A DNA stretch of 64,000 nucleotides from Lysobacter gummosus (lineage in GTDB: Bacteria > Pseudomonadota > Gammaproteobacteria > Xanthomonadales > Xanthomonadaceae), in assembly GCF_001442805.1 (NCBI RefSeq), contig NZ_CP011131.1, forward strand, positions 5,208,001-5,272,000, given 5' to 3'. This document shows positions 1 to 9,011 of this stretch, one piece after another (position 1 is the stretch's first letter; the number at the start of each line of letters is the position of its first letter). Below the pieces are notes generated by a model, which searched no databases, was not told the DNA's origin, and saw only the letters and a list, made by a program, of their open reading frames with translations. Both the position numbers and the translations under genes were made by a program.

Positions 1-8
1 GCGGCTTC

Positions 9-33
9 GAGCTGTGCATATGACGCACAGCTC
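9..33. repeat. Inverted repeat at left edge
   Basis: Perfect 9-bp arms (gagctgtgc / gcacagctc) around a 7-base spacer, about 60 bases before the TonB-dependent receptor. It could be the terminator of a gene left of the window or an operator for the receptor. No T-tract follows it. Confidence 0.35.
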
Positions 34-92
34 ATCACCGATCGTCGCGCTATGTCAACCGCGTCGGCGTCGCTTCAATAGGCTCCTGCCCA

Positions 93-2066
93 TTGAAGCC
101 GCAGGCCATGCGCTCAACACCGCCGTTGCATCGAAGCACACCCACGCGGGTCGGTTCGACCTTGCTGACTTCGCTGGGCCTGGCCTGCGGCGCGCATGCG
201 CAGGAAGACCCCACGCACAAGGCCGGCGACGCGTTCGGCCATCGCATCGGCCAGGAAAGCATCGGCCTGTATTCCGAATCGCTGGTGCGCGGATTCAATC
301 TGCAGGAATCGGGCAATTACCGGCTTGAGGACGCCTACTTCGTGCGCGCCGCAAATCCCTCCGACGCGGTGGTCGAAGCCGTGCGCGTGCGCGTCGGCTC
401 GCAGGCCCTGGATCTGGATTTCCCCGCGCCGTCCGGGTTGGTCGATTACCGATTGATCGCCGGCGACCGGGAACGCAGCAAACTCGAACTCGGCTTCCAG
501 CACCTGAGCGACAACAACCCGCGGCCGTATCTGCGCGCTCACGCCGCGCGCCGATCGAACGACGGAAACCTGTCGCTGGCCGCGGGCTTCATCGGTTCGC
601 ACAGCGCGCGCTACATCTTCGGCAACGAGGCCGAGTACTACGGCATCGGCCTGGTGCCGCGCGCGCGCCTGGGCGAGCGCTGGCAAATCACCGGCGTGCT
701 GACCCGTTACGAACATCAGTACCAGGCCGATGTGGGATTCACCCCCGCCGGCACGCAGCCGTTGCCCAGGCCCGAGCGGCTGCGTTACCTCGGCCAGCCG
801 TGGTCGCGTTACGACACCCGCAACAGCACCTACGGTTTGATCGCCGCCACGACCGCGCGCGACAACGCCTGGGACTATCGCTGGTCGAGCCTGTACTCCG
901 GAGTCAATCGCCCGCGTTCGGACTTCAACCTGTTCGACGCCGTGCAAACCGACGGCCGCGCCGAAGCGGCGACCGTGGTCGCGCGCGGACGCAGGATCGA
1001 AGCCTGGGGCCATGAAGCCGTCGCCAGTTACGACTGGACCGGCGCGTGCCAGCGTCACGAACTCACCGGGCTGGCGCGACTGCGCCGATCCGATTACCGC
1101 AATCCGCACGTGGACCATGTGCGGATCGGGCCGGCGTCGATCCTGGAAGGCACGACGCGTATCGACGGCCCCGACGCGGCGAAGGGCGCGCCCTACTCCA
1201 CCGCCGCGATCGATCAGTACGAATTCGGCCTGGGATGGCAGTACCAGCATCAGGACGGCTTCGCCCTCAACCTCAGCGCGCGTCGCGCCAACATCGAACA
1301 GCGCTCGCATCCGCTGACGGGCCCCAGGCACTCGCGCGCCTCGGCCGCGTGGTTGCACAACGCCGCGCTGGTAGCTCCCCTCGGCCGGCGCACGACGATA
1401 TTCGCCGCGACCGCGCGCGGCATCGAAGAAGGCGTGAGCGCGCCGGAGAACGCGATCAATGCCTATGAAGTGCTGCCGCCGATTCTCGCCCGCCAGCACG
1501 AACTGGGCGTCAAATGGCAGGCGCGGCCGGATCTGGCGCTGCTGGCGACGGCGTTCGCAATCGAAAAGCCCTCGCCCGGGTTCGACGACAACGCGGTCTA
1601 TCGCTACCTCACCGATGTTTCGCATCGCGGCGTCGAACTGTCGCTGGCCGGCGACCTCGGCGAACGCCTGAGCATCGTCGCCGGCATTACCCAGATGCAA
1701 CTGCGTCTGCGCGGCGAACCGGTCGCGGACGGATCGATGGGCAAGCGTCCAGTCGGGCGCTCGGCGCGGCAGGCGCTGCTCAACCTCAACTACCATCTCG
1801 CCAGCGTGCCGGGGCTGTCGATCGACGCCGACGCCAACTACTACGGCCCGCGTCCGGCCGATGCGCTCAATCGCTTCCACACGCCGGGCTATGCCGTGCT
1901 CAACCTGGGCGCGCGCTACCGCTTCGACTGGGCCGGCACGCCCGCGGCCGTGCGGTTGCGTATCAACAACGCGACCGACCGCTACGCCTGGATCGCCGGC
2001 ACCAGCGGCATTCAGATTTACGAGCCCGAGCGCAGGATCATGCTGAGCCTGACTCTGGGCGACTAG
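93..2066 (+). CDS. TonB-dependent receptor
   Basis: Outer-membrane beta-barrel receptor for TonB-energised uptake of a ferric siderophore or other large ligand. The 657-residue product has a basic N-terminus and a signal peptide ending near Ala-His-Ala-Gln. A plug-like segment follows (LVRGFNLQESGNYRLEDAYF, then a PAPSGLVDYR motif), then many aromatic alternating beta-strand segments. The frame opens with TTG at 93; an ATG at 108 (MRSTPP) is equally plausible and gives a shorter signal peptide. No N-terminal STN signalling domain is present, so it is a plain transporter rather than a FecA-type transducer. The plug is short and the last residue is Asp rather than the usual aromatic. Ligand cannot be read from sequence. 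A histidine kinase gene follows on the same strand after about 107 bases. Confidence 0.8.
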   Translation: MKPQAMRSTPPLHRSTPTRVGSTLLTSLGLACGAHAQEDPTHKAGDAFGHRIGQESIGLYSESLVRGFNLQESGNYRLEDAYFVRAANPSDAVVEAVRVRVGSQALDLDFPAPSGLVDYRLIAGDRERSKLELGFQHLSDNNPRPYLRAHAARRSNDGNLSLAAGFIGSHSARYIFGNEAEYYGIGLVPRARLGERWQITGVLTRYEHQYQADVGFTPAGTQPLPRPERLRYLGQPWSRYDTRNSTYGLIAATTARDNAWDYRWSSLYSGVNRPRSDFNLFDAVQTDGRAEAATVVARGRRIEAWGHEAVASYDWTGACQRHELTGLARLRRSDYRNPHVDHVRIGPASILEGTTRIDGPDAAKGAPYSTAAIDQYEFGLGWQYQHQDGFALNLSARRANIEQRSHPLTGPRHSRASAAWLHNAALVAPLGRRTTIFAATARGIEEGVSAPENAINAYEVLPPILARQHELGVKWQARPDLALLATAFAIEKPSPGFDDNAVYRYLTDVSHRGVELSLAGDLGERLSIVAGITQMQLRLRGEPVADGSMGKRPVGRSARQALLNLNYHLASVPGLSIDADANYYGPRPADALNRFHTPGYAVLNLGARYRFDWAGTPAAVRLRINNATDRYAWIAGTSGIQIYEPERRIMLSLTLGD

Positions 2067-2173
2067 GCGAGCGTCGAAACGCCCGCCGGTGAGCGAATTG
2101 TGATCCTGTACCAAGCGCGCAGCGAGGCGACCAACGGCACAGGGCGTCGCTGGGTTTAGCGTATCGTCGTTGG

Positions 2174-3322
2174 ATGATGCATCAATTCCTCACCGCCAAT
2201 CGCATCGAGTTGATCGCACGCTGCCGTGAGAAGGTCGCCCTGCGCGGTACGCCCGCGGCATCCGAAGACGAATTGGCGCATGGGATCAGTACCTTCCTCG
2301 ACCAGCTGATCAAGACGCTGATCGTGGAGACGACGGCCTCGCCGATGCAAAGCCGACAGGTTTCCGGCCCCTCCGGCGGCGGCCGGCCGAATCTTTCCGA
2401 GATCGGCGAATCGGCGAGCCAACACGGCCGGGAGTTGCAGTATCACGGATTCACCGCGGAGCAGGTCGTGCACGACTATGGCGATCTTTGCCAGGCCATT
2501 TCAGATTTGGCCGTCGAACGCGGGCAGGCCATCGAGGTGGACGAATTCCGCACGCTAAACCGTTGTCTGGACAACGCGATCGCCAGCGCGGTGACCGAAT
2601 TCGGTTATCAGCGCGATTTCGTCGTCGCCGACCAGCAGGCCATGCACCTCAATGAACGACTGGGCTTTTTCGCTCATGAGCTGCGCAATCAACTTTGCAC
2701 CGCCACCTTGGCGCTTTCGATCATCAAGCAAGGCAATGTCGGTTTGTCCGGCGCCACCGGCGGAGTACTCGATCGCGCGCTGCTGGGATTGGGCAATTTG
2801 ATCGACCGCTCGCTGGCGGAGGTCCGGATGACCGCCGGGCTGCCTGTGCAGCACCATTTGTTTTCGTTGGCCGATTTCATCGCCGAACTCAAGCTGTCGG
2901 CGTCGCTGGAAGCGCAGGTGTCCGAATGCAGACTGACCGTGTCGGAGGTTGATCCTTTGCTGGCCGTGGACGTGGATCGCGATCTGTTGCTGTCGGCCGC
3001 CGGCAACCTGTTGCAGAACGCATTCAAGTTCACCCATCCGCGCAGCGAGGTAACCCTCAATGCCTACGCCTTGGCCGATCGCATTCTGATCGACGTGCAG
3101 GATCATTGCGGGGGTTTGCCGGCAGGATTCGTCGAAGACATGTTCCGCCCGTTCGTTCAGGGCGCCGAGGACCGCAGCGGACTGGGACTGGGGTTGTCGA
3201 TCGCAAGGCGCAGCGTCGAGGCCAACGGCGGTGTCCTCAGCGTCCGCGACGTGCCGGGATCGGGCTGCATTTTTACGATCAACTTACCGCGGCACGCGCT
3301 TGCGGCGAACTCGTCACACTGA
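2174..3322 (+). CDS. Soluble sensor histidine kinase (RsbRD-like N-terminus)
   Basis: Cytoplasmic two-component kinase of 382 residues with no membrane segment. Residues 1-150 are helical and resemble the RsbT co-antagonist/RsbRD N-terminal type (motif HGRELQYHGFTAEQVVHDYG). An H-box, FFAHELRNQL, carries the phospho-acceptor His168. The HATPase domain is complete: N-box NLLQNAFKFT, G1 DHCGGLP, F-box FRPFVQG and G2 GLGLGLS. No receiver domain or neighbouring response regulator is seen, so the partner is encoded elsewhere. Autophosphorylation is inferred from intact motifs; the signal is unknown. Confidence 0.85.
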   Translation: MMHQFLTANRIELIARCREKVALRGTPAASEDELAHGISTFLDQLIKTLIVETTASPMQSRQVSGPSGGGRPNLSEIGESASQHGRELQYHGFTAEQVVHDYGDLCQAISDLAVERGQAIEVDEFRTLNRCLDNAIASAVTEFGYQRDFVVADQQAMHLNERLGFFAHELRNQLCTATLALSIIKQGNVGLSGATGGVLDRALLGLGNLIDRSLAEVRMTAGLPVQHHLFSLADFIAELKLSASLEAQVSECRLTVSEVDPLLAVDVDRDLLLSAAGNLLQNAFKFTHPRSEVTLNAYALADRILIDVQDHCGGLPAGFVEDMFRPFVQGAEDRSGLGLGLSIARRSVEANGGVLSVRDVPGSGCIFTINLPRHALAANSSH

Positions 3323-3373
3323 CCTCGCAAACCCAGGTCCAGGCTGATGACTGGCCCTGCAGGCAGAAGCGAC

Positions 3374-3604
3374 ATGCAACGCCAGACCATTAAACTGAAA
3401 CGCAACCCACGCAGCCCCGCTCATGCGACGCCGCTGGCCGAGCTTGTCGTGACGGCGATGAACGGCGTGCCGGGCGCTACCGATGCCAGAATCGATCGAT
3501 CCGAGTCGGACGATCTGGTGACGTCCTTTCTGTACGCGGGCCGCGGAGATGCCAGCGTGCCTGAGGAATACTTCGATCGCTTCGGACTGATGCAATCGCC
3601 CTGA
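3374..3604 (+). CDS. Small hypothetical protein
   Basis: A 76-residue product (MQRQTIKLKRNPRSP...) with a basic N-terminus and an acidic, helix-prone C-terminal half. The chosen ATG follows a purine-rich AGGCAGAAG; an ATG at 3347 would add nine residues. No signal peptide, membrane segment or recognisable domain. It lies 51 bases downstream of the histidine kinase on the same strand and could be cotranscribed. Family not recognised; coding status is moderately likely. Confidence 0.45.
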   Translation: MQRQTIKLKRNPRSPAHATPLAELVVTAMNGVPGATDARIDRSESDDLVTSFLYAGRGDASVPEEYFDRFGLMQSP

Positions 3605-3779
3605 AGCCTTGCTCCGATGACGAAATGACCGTGCTGCCGGCGACCTTCCGGGCCAAGTCGCGCCGAATTCGCCACTAACCGTTACGACGCCTACGGACAA
3701 TGCCGAGTTGAGCATCGTCACCGACTGGCCGCGCCGTCGCTATCGATTTTCGCATCGCTCGTTTCAAGGAGGCACGTAC

Positions 3780-3977
3780 ATGGCCACCTATCTTGGTTTG
3801 CTCACGATCATGGCCGGGGTATACCTGCTTCTGCACGGCGCCTATTCCTACGCCCATCAGCGCGCCGTAGGCGCCGCGGCATCGATTTGGAGCGGTACGC
3901 GATTGTCGAACCGCAGGCTCAGAAGCTTGATGTTCGGCGCGGGGTGCCTGTTGGGCGGTGCCTATCTGATTATCTAG
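3780..3977 (+). CDS. Small two-helix membrane protein
   Basis: A 65-residue inner-membrane protein with two predicted transmembrane helices: roughly residues 3-22 (YLGLLTIMAGVYLLLHGAYS) and 48-65 (LMFGAGCLLGGAYLII), joined by a basic loop. A strong ribosome-binding site, AAGGAGG, ends seven bases before the ATG and fixes this start over an earlier in-frame one at 3708. No family was recognised. Confidence 0.6.
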   Translation: MATYLGLLTIMAGVYLLLHGAYSYAHQRAVGAAASIWSGTRLSNRRLRSLMFGAGCLLGGAYLII

Positions 3978-4261
3978 CTGCATGCAGGGCGAGTGATCCA
4001 GACTTACCCGGCATCGCACGGAGACGTCCGGCCAGGATCGGTCGCAACCTGTTTCCAATCGAGCCTGCGAGCCATGTACACGGCTGTGTCACAGTCCGCG
4101 GCGCACTGTAGCTACGCGACGCAATGTCGCCGTGCATTCGTGAAGCACCTCGCCTCTGTTTTTCGACTGCATTGGCTCTGACGGATTGATTTCCGCCCAA
4201 GGCCCGAGGCCTGCGGTCGCAGCGGATCCGATTTTCCGATATCGACCCTAAGGAAATCCCG

Positions 4262-4705
4262 ATGATCACCCCTCTCCAACAGGGTTCCACGACCCAATTC
4301 GTCAATATGGAATCCGAGCTGGCCTTCTGGCGCGCGCACTATCGTCGCCTGGGCTGCGGCACCGGCCTTCGTTTCGCGGATTACGAGCCGGCGATCAAAC
4401 TGGGCCTGGACGCTTATGTTCGCGGCAATGGCCGTGATTTCCAGGAATTGCAGGAAGAACTGCTGGTGCGTTACGCGCGTACACGCGGCGGCACGAGATT
4501 GGATTGGTCGGATGCGGTGACCGTGGTCGAGTCCGCATGGCGTCGCTTGTGTCGATACCCGCCGTTTGCCGTCAGGGAACCTAAAACCGACCTGTGGCCG
4601 CATGTCGCCCGCCATGGTGGATTTGCGCGATCCGCGCCTCGGCAGCAGAGGCAAGGACAGCGGCCCGTGGCGCCGATGAACGAGATCTCGCTCATCGCGG
4701 ACTGA
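4262..4705 (+). CDS. Conserved hypothetical protein (FWRxHY / YEPA type)
   Basis: A 147-residue soluble protein. The segment ELAFWRAHYRRLG...FADYEPAIKLGLDAY resembles small stress-associated proteins of proteobacteria that carry a WRxHY...DYEPAYRxG pattern; this likeness is from memory and not a confirmed family. The start is supported by TAAGGAAAT shortly before the ATG. The last 30 residues are basic and low in complexity. It stands alone, with no operon partner. Confidence 0.6.
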   Translation: MITPLQQGSTTQFVNMESELAFWRAHYRRLGCGTGLRFADYEPAIKLGLDAYVRGNGRDFQELQEELLVRYARTRGGTRLDWSDAVTVVESAWRRLCRYPPFAVREPKTDLWPHVARHGGFARSAPRQQRQGQRPVAPMNEISLIAD

Positions 4706-4839
4706 AGGGCGTCGCGACCTCGATCATCGCGATATTCGAATCGATCGGCGGCATCTGGCCATGCGCGGGCTTCACCGCTTGATGCCGCCTTCACCGGTCG
4801 CCCGTACGCTTCGTAGCAGTCTCTCGCCTCGTCACGCAG

Positions 4840-6252
4840 ATGGAGCATATTCGCCCGCAGCGCATCGGCATTTATCTCGCCGCCGTGATCGCGGCCGCGC
4901 TGTTGTTTGCCGACAACGTCTACGCGGCGGCCCCGGTGGCTACGCTGGAGTGCAAGCAGCGCCTGCTGCAAGACTTCGGCTGGCGATTCGCTCCCGCCGC
5001 CGGCGGAGCGATTAGGATTCATCCGGGTCGGCCTTGCGATCGCGCCGATCTGGCCCAGGCGCAAGCCGCCGGCGACCTGATCGCGGACATTCCCCCTGAC
5101 GTTACACCGCTCGAACGCCGTCGGCTGCTCGATCAACTGCTGCGCCACCCCGCCACCTCATGTGCCTACAGCTTCGCCCTGGGTACGTCGGCGCGGCGGG
5201 CGATCGACCAATTGGTGGCCAACCGCGGCTTCCGTTTCTCGTCGCTGCAACTGGGATGGATCGGCTTTGGACCGACCGGATCGGCGCGCGATGGCTGGCG
5301 GCCGATCGCGCTGTTCGGACGCGGCTATCGGCCAAGCGGCAGAAATTCTCGGGCGATTGAAGCCTTCTACGCCGGCCAGGTGCGCGGCGAATGCGGTGTT
5401 GGCCGGCAGATCGCCCAATATGCGACCCAGGCCGAACTCTATGGCATGCAGGGCTTCGATACCGAGTTCGGCGTCGATGAAATCGTCATCGGCACCTTCC
5501 ATCGATTGCGCTCCAGCCGCAGCATCTTGCTGGGCACCTCGGCCGGCCGCTTTACCCATGACGGTCTGGCTACCGCCGCCGCGGCCAGCGGCAGACAGGC
5601 ATTCATGGGCTTGCCGGGTTTCATCTATCACGTCTTCGACCGCAGCTATCTGGATGACCTGAACAATCAGGCAGAAAATTTCGTCGTCTACGACGTCAGC
5701 GCCGAAGCGGCCGCCGCTTTGCGCGCTCATGCAGGCTTCGAGTTCTACAACGATCGCAACCGCGCGATCTGGTCGCTGGCCCGGTCGCTGAAGGCGGACA
5801 AATCGCGGCGGTTTTTCGAACGCCTGCTCTCCGAGCGCGATCCGGTCCTGCGCGCTGCACTGTCCGCGCAAGCGCGAGTCACGGTCGCCCGGATCGACAG
5901 CCTGCTCGCCGATCCCTTCTACCGCGGCTTTGATATCTATGTTCACAAGAAGGGCGTGAAACCGGTTGGTTTCCACATCGCCCGCCTGCTCGACCGCAAT
6001 CCGCGCACGCCGTTTCGTATCGAGCTGGCGCTGCACAATCTGCATACCACTTTGTACGATCGCTACCTGGGCTATCGCCTGGCGCAATGCATGAGCCGGT
6101 CGCCGGACGACCGCTCGCCCGACTCGCATTCCGCTCAGCCCGGACGTGACGAAAATGCGAAGTTCGCCGAGCCTGTCCGCGGCCCGGCTGGACACCCGAT
6201 GCCGACGGCACCCGCCCGCGCATCGATGAACCGAGGATACGAAAAAAGGTGA
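4840..6252 (+). CDS. Secreted protein of unknown function
   Basis: A 470-residue exported protein. A signal sequence covers about residues 1-30 (hydrophobic IYLAAVIAAALLFA, then VYAAAP). The body has well-conserved-looking blocks (WIGFGPTGSARDGWRPIALFG, FGVDEIVIGTFHRL, GLPGFIYHVFDRSYLDDLNN, YVHKKGVKPVGFHIARLL). The last 65 residues are a disordered Ser/Pro/Arg-rich tail. Several Cys (mature N-terminal region, CAYSF, GECGVG) could form disulfides. I cannot assign a family or catalytic set. The ATG at 4840 gives a clean signal peptide, though the Shine-Dalgarno is weak. Confidence 0.65.
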   Translation: MEHIRPQRIGIYLAAVIAAALLFADNVYAAAPVATLECKQRLLQDFGWRFAPAAGGAIRIHPGRPCDRADLAQAQAAGDLIADIPPDVTPLERRRLLDQLLRHPATSCAYSFALGTSARRAIDQLVANRGFRFSSLQLGWIGFGPTGSARDGWRPIALFGRGYRPSGRNSRAIEAFYAGQVRGECGVGRQIAQYATQAELYGMQGFDTEFGVDEIVIGTFHRLRSSRSILLGTSAGRFTHDGLATAAAASGRQAFMGLPGFIYHVFDRSYLDDLNNQAENFVVYDVSAEAAAALRAHAGFEFYNDRNRAIWSLARSLKADKSRRFFERLLSERDPVLRAALSAQARVTVARIDSLLADPFYRGFDIYVHKKGVKPVGFHIARLLDRNPRTPFRIELALHNLHTTLYDRYLGYRLAQCMSRSPDDRSPDSHSAQPGRDENAKFAEPVRGPAGHPMPTAPARASMNRGYEKR

Positions 6253-6456
6253 CGTGCGATGCGTTGGAGCCCGTTTCAGGCCGATATGCTGCACTCGCCG
6301 CCACCGGATGAAATTCGTTAGTCTTGCCCAGGCATCACCCTCGCCCTGTTCTTTTTTTGAAGCGGCTTGTGCGTGCTGTAGAAACCTCTCAGCACTGACC
6401 GCCGACAGCGCGACCTGTAGTCCGCACGTCTCCCTCGCCCCTGCGCAGGTGCCGCC

Positions 6457-8922
6457 ATGACTCGTAAAAGTTCCGAACGTGGGCTTCGCTTCTGGCTGTT
6501 GTCGGCCTACGCCTGGGCGATCGCCCTGGTCGGCGCGGCGCTGGCTTACGAAGGCGCGCAACTGGTCGCCGCGGGCGGCTCCTGGTACTACGTACTCGCT
6601 GGCGTCGCGGTGTTGGTGTCCGGCGTGCTGATCGCACTGCGCCGGCGCGCCGGATTCTGGCTGTTCGGCGCGACCTCGGCGGCGACCATCGCCTGGGCCT
6701 TGTGGGAAGTCGGCCTGGACGGGTGGGCGCTGATTCCGCGCCTGGCCTGGATTTCGGTGCTGGGCCTGGTGTTGCTCCCGCTGTGGGTGGCGGCGAAACG
6801 CTGGAAGGCGCCGCCGTCCGGACTCGGCTATGCCCTGGTCAGCGCGGTGCTGCCGCTGGCGGGCGCGGCGCTGATCTTCGGGCCGCTGCTGTATCCGTCC
6901 ACGATCGAGCTGGCCGCGCCGGCCGCGCAGGCCAACCCCGCGCCTTTCAGCCGCGCCACCGTGAACAGCCCGGACGGCAACGTCGCCGCCAATCACGACG
7001 CCGGCAACTGGACCGCTTACGCCGGTTCCAACTTGTCCAATCACTACACGCCCGGCGATCAGATCACTCCGGACAACGCGAAAAACCTGAAGCTGGCCTG
7101 GGAGTTCCACACCGGCGATCTGAAACCGGCCGGTTCCAGCCTGGGCTACGCCTTCCAGAACACGCCGCTCAAGGTCGGCGACTTGCTCTACATCTGCACG
7201 CCGACGCAGAAAGTCATCGCGGTGGACGCCGCCACCGGCCAGGAGCGTTGGCGCTTCGATCCCAAGACCGATCCGAAGGCGATGGCCGGCGTCGCCGCCA
7301 CCACGTGTCGCGGCGTGTCGTATTACCAGGCCCCGCCGGGCACCACCGAATGCCCCACACGCATCTTCTGGCCGATGGTCGATGGCCGTCTCGGCGCGCT
7401 CGACGCGCGCACCGGCAAGCTGTGCACAGGTTTCGGCCAGCAGGGCTTCGTCGATCTCAACGCCGGCACCGGCAACACCAAGCCCGGCTTCGTAGGCCCG
7501 ACCTCGCCGCCGGTGGTGATGCGCGGCGTGGTCATCCAGCCCACCGGACAAGTGCGCGACGGCCAGGAACGCGACGCGCCCTCGGGCGTGGTGCGCGCCT
7601 TCGATGCGATCAGCGGCCAATTGCGCTGGGCCTGGGACCTGGGCAATCCGGCGATCACCGCCGAACCGCCGCCGGGCCAGACCTATACACGCTCCACGCC
7701 GAACGTGTGGACGCTGATGGCGGCCGACGACGAACTGGGCCTGGTCTATCTGCCGACCGGCAACGCCTCGGGCGATTTCTTCGGCAAGGAGCGCACGCCG
7801 CAGGAAGAGGAATACACCGCGACCCTGGTCGCCGTGGACGCGCTCAGCGGCAAGGAGCGCTGGCACTTTCGCACCATCAATCACGATCTGTGGGATTACG
7901 ACCTGGGCCCGCAACCCAATCTGGTCGATTGGCCGATGGCCGACGGCTCGGTGCGGCCGGCGGTGATCCAGGCGACCAAGTCCGGGCAAGTATTCGTGCT
8001 CGATCGCGCCACCGGCGCGCCGATCATGCCGGTCCGGCAGATTCCGGTTCCGCAGGGCACCGATCACGGCGACTGGACCGCCAAGACCCAGCCGGTGTCG
8101 CCGGGCATGCCCAACACCGTCGGCGCGCCCAGCAAAACCTATGAAACGCTGAAGGAATCCGACGCCTGGGGCATCACCCCGTTCGATCAGCTGGCCTGCC
8201 GCATCCAGTTCAAGAAGCTGCGCTACGAAGGCATGTTCACCCCGCCGAGCCTGCAAGGTTCGCTGTCGTACACCGGCAATCACGGCGGCATCAACTGGGG
8301 CGGCGTCGCGGTCGATCTGCGCCGCGGCATCATGGTGATGAACAGCAATCGCCTGCCCTACACCGAGAACGTCTACCCGCGCGAGGAAATGAACAAGCTC
8401 GGCGTGGTGTCGGTGTTCAACGGCAAGAGCAAGACGCCCGGCTACATGGCGCAGGAAGGCCTGGCCTACGGCGCGCGCAAGGAACCGTGGATGTCGCCGC
8501 TCAACACCCCGTGCGTGGCGCCGCCGTGGGGCTACATCTCCGGCGTCGATCTGCGGACGCAGGAAGTGATCTGGCGCCGGCCGCTCGGCACCGGTTACGA
8601 CCAGGGGCCGATGGGGATTCCCTCGTACATGAAGTTCGAACTCGGCACGCCGAACAACAGCGGCTCGCTGGCCACCGCGGGCGGCGTGACCTTCGTCGGC
8701 GCCTCGCTGGACAACTTCATGCGCGGCTTCGACACCCGCACCGGCGCGCTGCTATGGGAGACCCGCGTGCCGGCCGGACCGCAGGCCGCGCCGATGAGCT
8801 ACACCATCGACGGCAAGCAATACATCGTCGCCGCGGTCGGCGGCCACGACCGCATGGAAACCAAGCCGGGCGACAGCGTGATCGCGTGGACGTTGCCGGA
8901 TGAGGCGGCCAAGGCGAAATAG
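6457..8922 (+). CDS. gcd: Membrane-bound PQQ-dependent (glucose) dehydrogenase
   Basis: Quinoprotein of the glucose/quinate/shikimate dehydrogenase family, 821 residues. It oxidises an aldose or polyol at the periplasmic face and passes electrons to ubiquinone. The N-terminus holds about five transmembrane helices (residues 12-150). The rest is an eight-bladed PQQ propeller with blade motifs such as AVDAATGQERWRFDPKTDP, LRWAWDLGNP and AVDALSGKERWHFRTINHDLWDYDLGPQPNLVDW. Length and architecture match membrane glucose dehydrogenase (about 800 residues), but glucose versus quinate/shikimate is not certain. PQQ synthesis genes are not in the window. A perfect hairpin terminator follows at once. 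Confidence 0.9.
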   Translation: MTRKSSERGLRFWLLSAYAWAIALVGAALAYEGAQLVAAGGSWYYVLAGVAVLVSGVLIALRRRAGFWLFGATSAATIAWALWEVGLDGWALIPRLAWISVLGLVLLPLWVAAKRWKAPPSGLGYALVSAVLPLAGAALIFGPLLYPSTIELAAPAAQANPAPFSRATVNSPDGNVAANHDAGNWTAYAGSNLSNHYTPGDQITPDNAKNLKLAWEFHTGDLKPAGSSLGYAFQNTPLKVGDLLYICTPTQKVIAVDAATGQERWRFDPKTDPKAMAGVAATTCRGVSYYQAPPGTTECPTRIFWPMVDGRLGALDARTGKLCTGFGQQGFVDLNAGTGNTKPGFVGPTSPPVVMRGVVIQPTGQVRDGQERDAPSGVVRAFDAISGQLRWAWDLGNPAITAEPPPGQTYTRSTPNVWTLMAADDELGLVYLPTGNASGDFFGKERTPQEEEYTATLVAVDALSGKERWHFRTINHDLWDYDLGPQPNLVDWPMADGSVRPAVIQATKSGQVFVLDRATGAPIMPVRQIPVPQGTDHGDWTAKTQPVSPGMPNTVGAPSKTYETLKESDAWGITPFDQLACRIQFKKLRYEGMFTPPSLQGSLSYTGNHGGINWGGVAVDLRRGIMVMNSNRLPYTENVYPREEMNKLGVVSVFNGKSKTPGYMAQEGLAYGARKEPWMSPLNTPCVAPPWGYISGVDLRTQEVIWRRPLGTGYDQGPMGIPSYMKFELGTPNNSGSLATAGGVTFVGASLDNFMRGFDTRTGALLWETRVPAGPQAAPMSYTIDGKQYIVAAVGGHDRMETKPGDSVIAWTLPDEAAKAK

Positions 8923-8923
8923 A

Positions 8924-8955
8924 AAGGCGCGGCCGAAATCGTTCGGCCGCGCCTT
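8924..8955. terminator. Bidirectional hairpin terminator
   Basis: Perfect 14-bp stem (aaggcgcggccgaa / ttcggccgcgcctt) with a 4-base loop, two bases after the stop of the PQQ dehydrogenase. It lies between two convergent genes, so it can serve both strands (A-rich on one side, TT on the other). Confidence 0.8.
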
Positions 8956-9011
8956 ATCGGTTTGTGTATGCGATGCGGTTCGACGCAGATGCGATCGTCG
9001 GCGTAAGCCAA

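Noticed and set aside
114..2114. 666-codon minus-strand frame opposite the TonB-dependent receptor
   Set aside because: Antisense shadow; the plus strand encodes a clear outer-membrane receptor.
5158..8283. 1041-codon open frame on the minus strand
   Set aside because: It runs antisense through the unknown secreted protein and the PQQ dehydrogenase; composition is Arg/Gly/His-rich with no domain, a shadow of high GC third positions.
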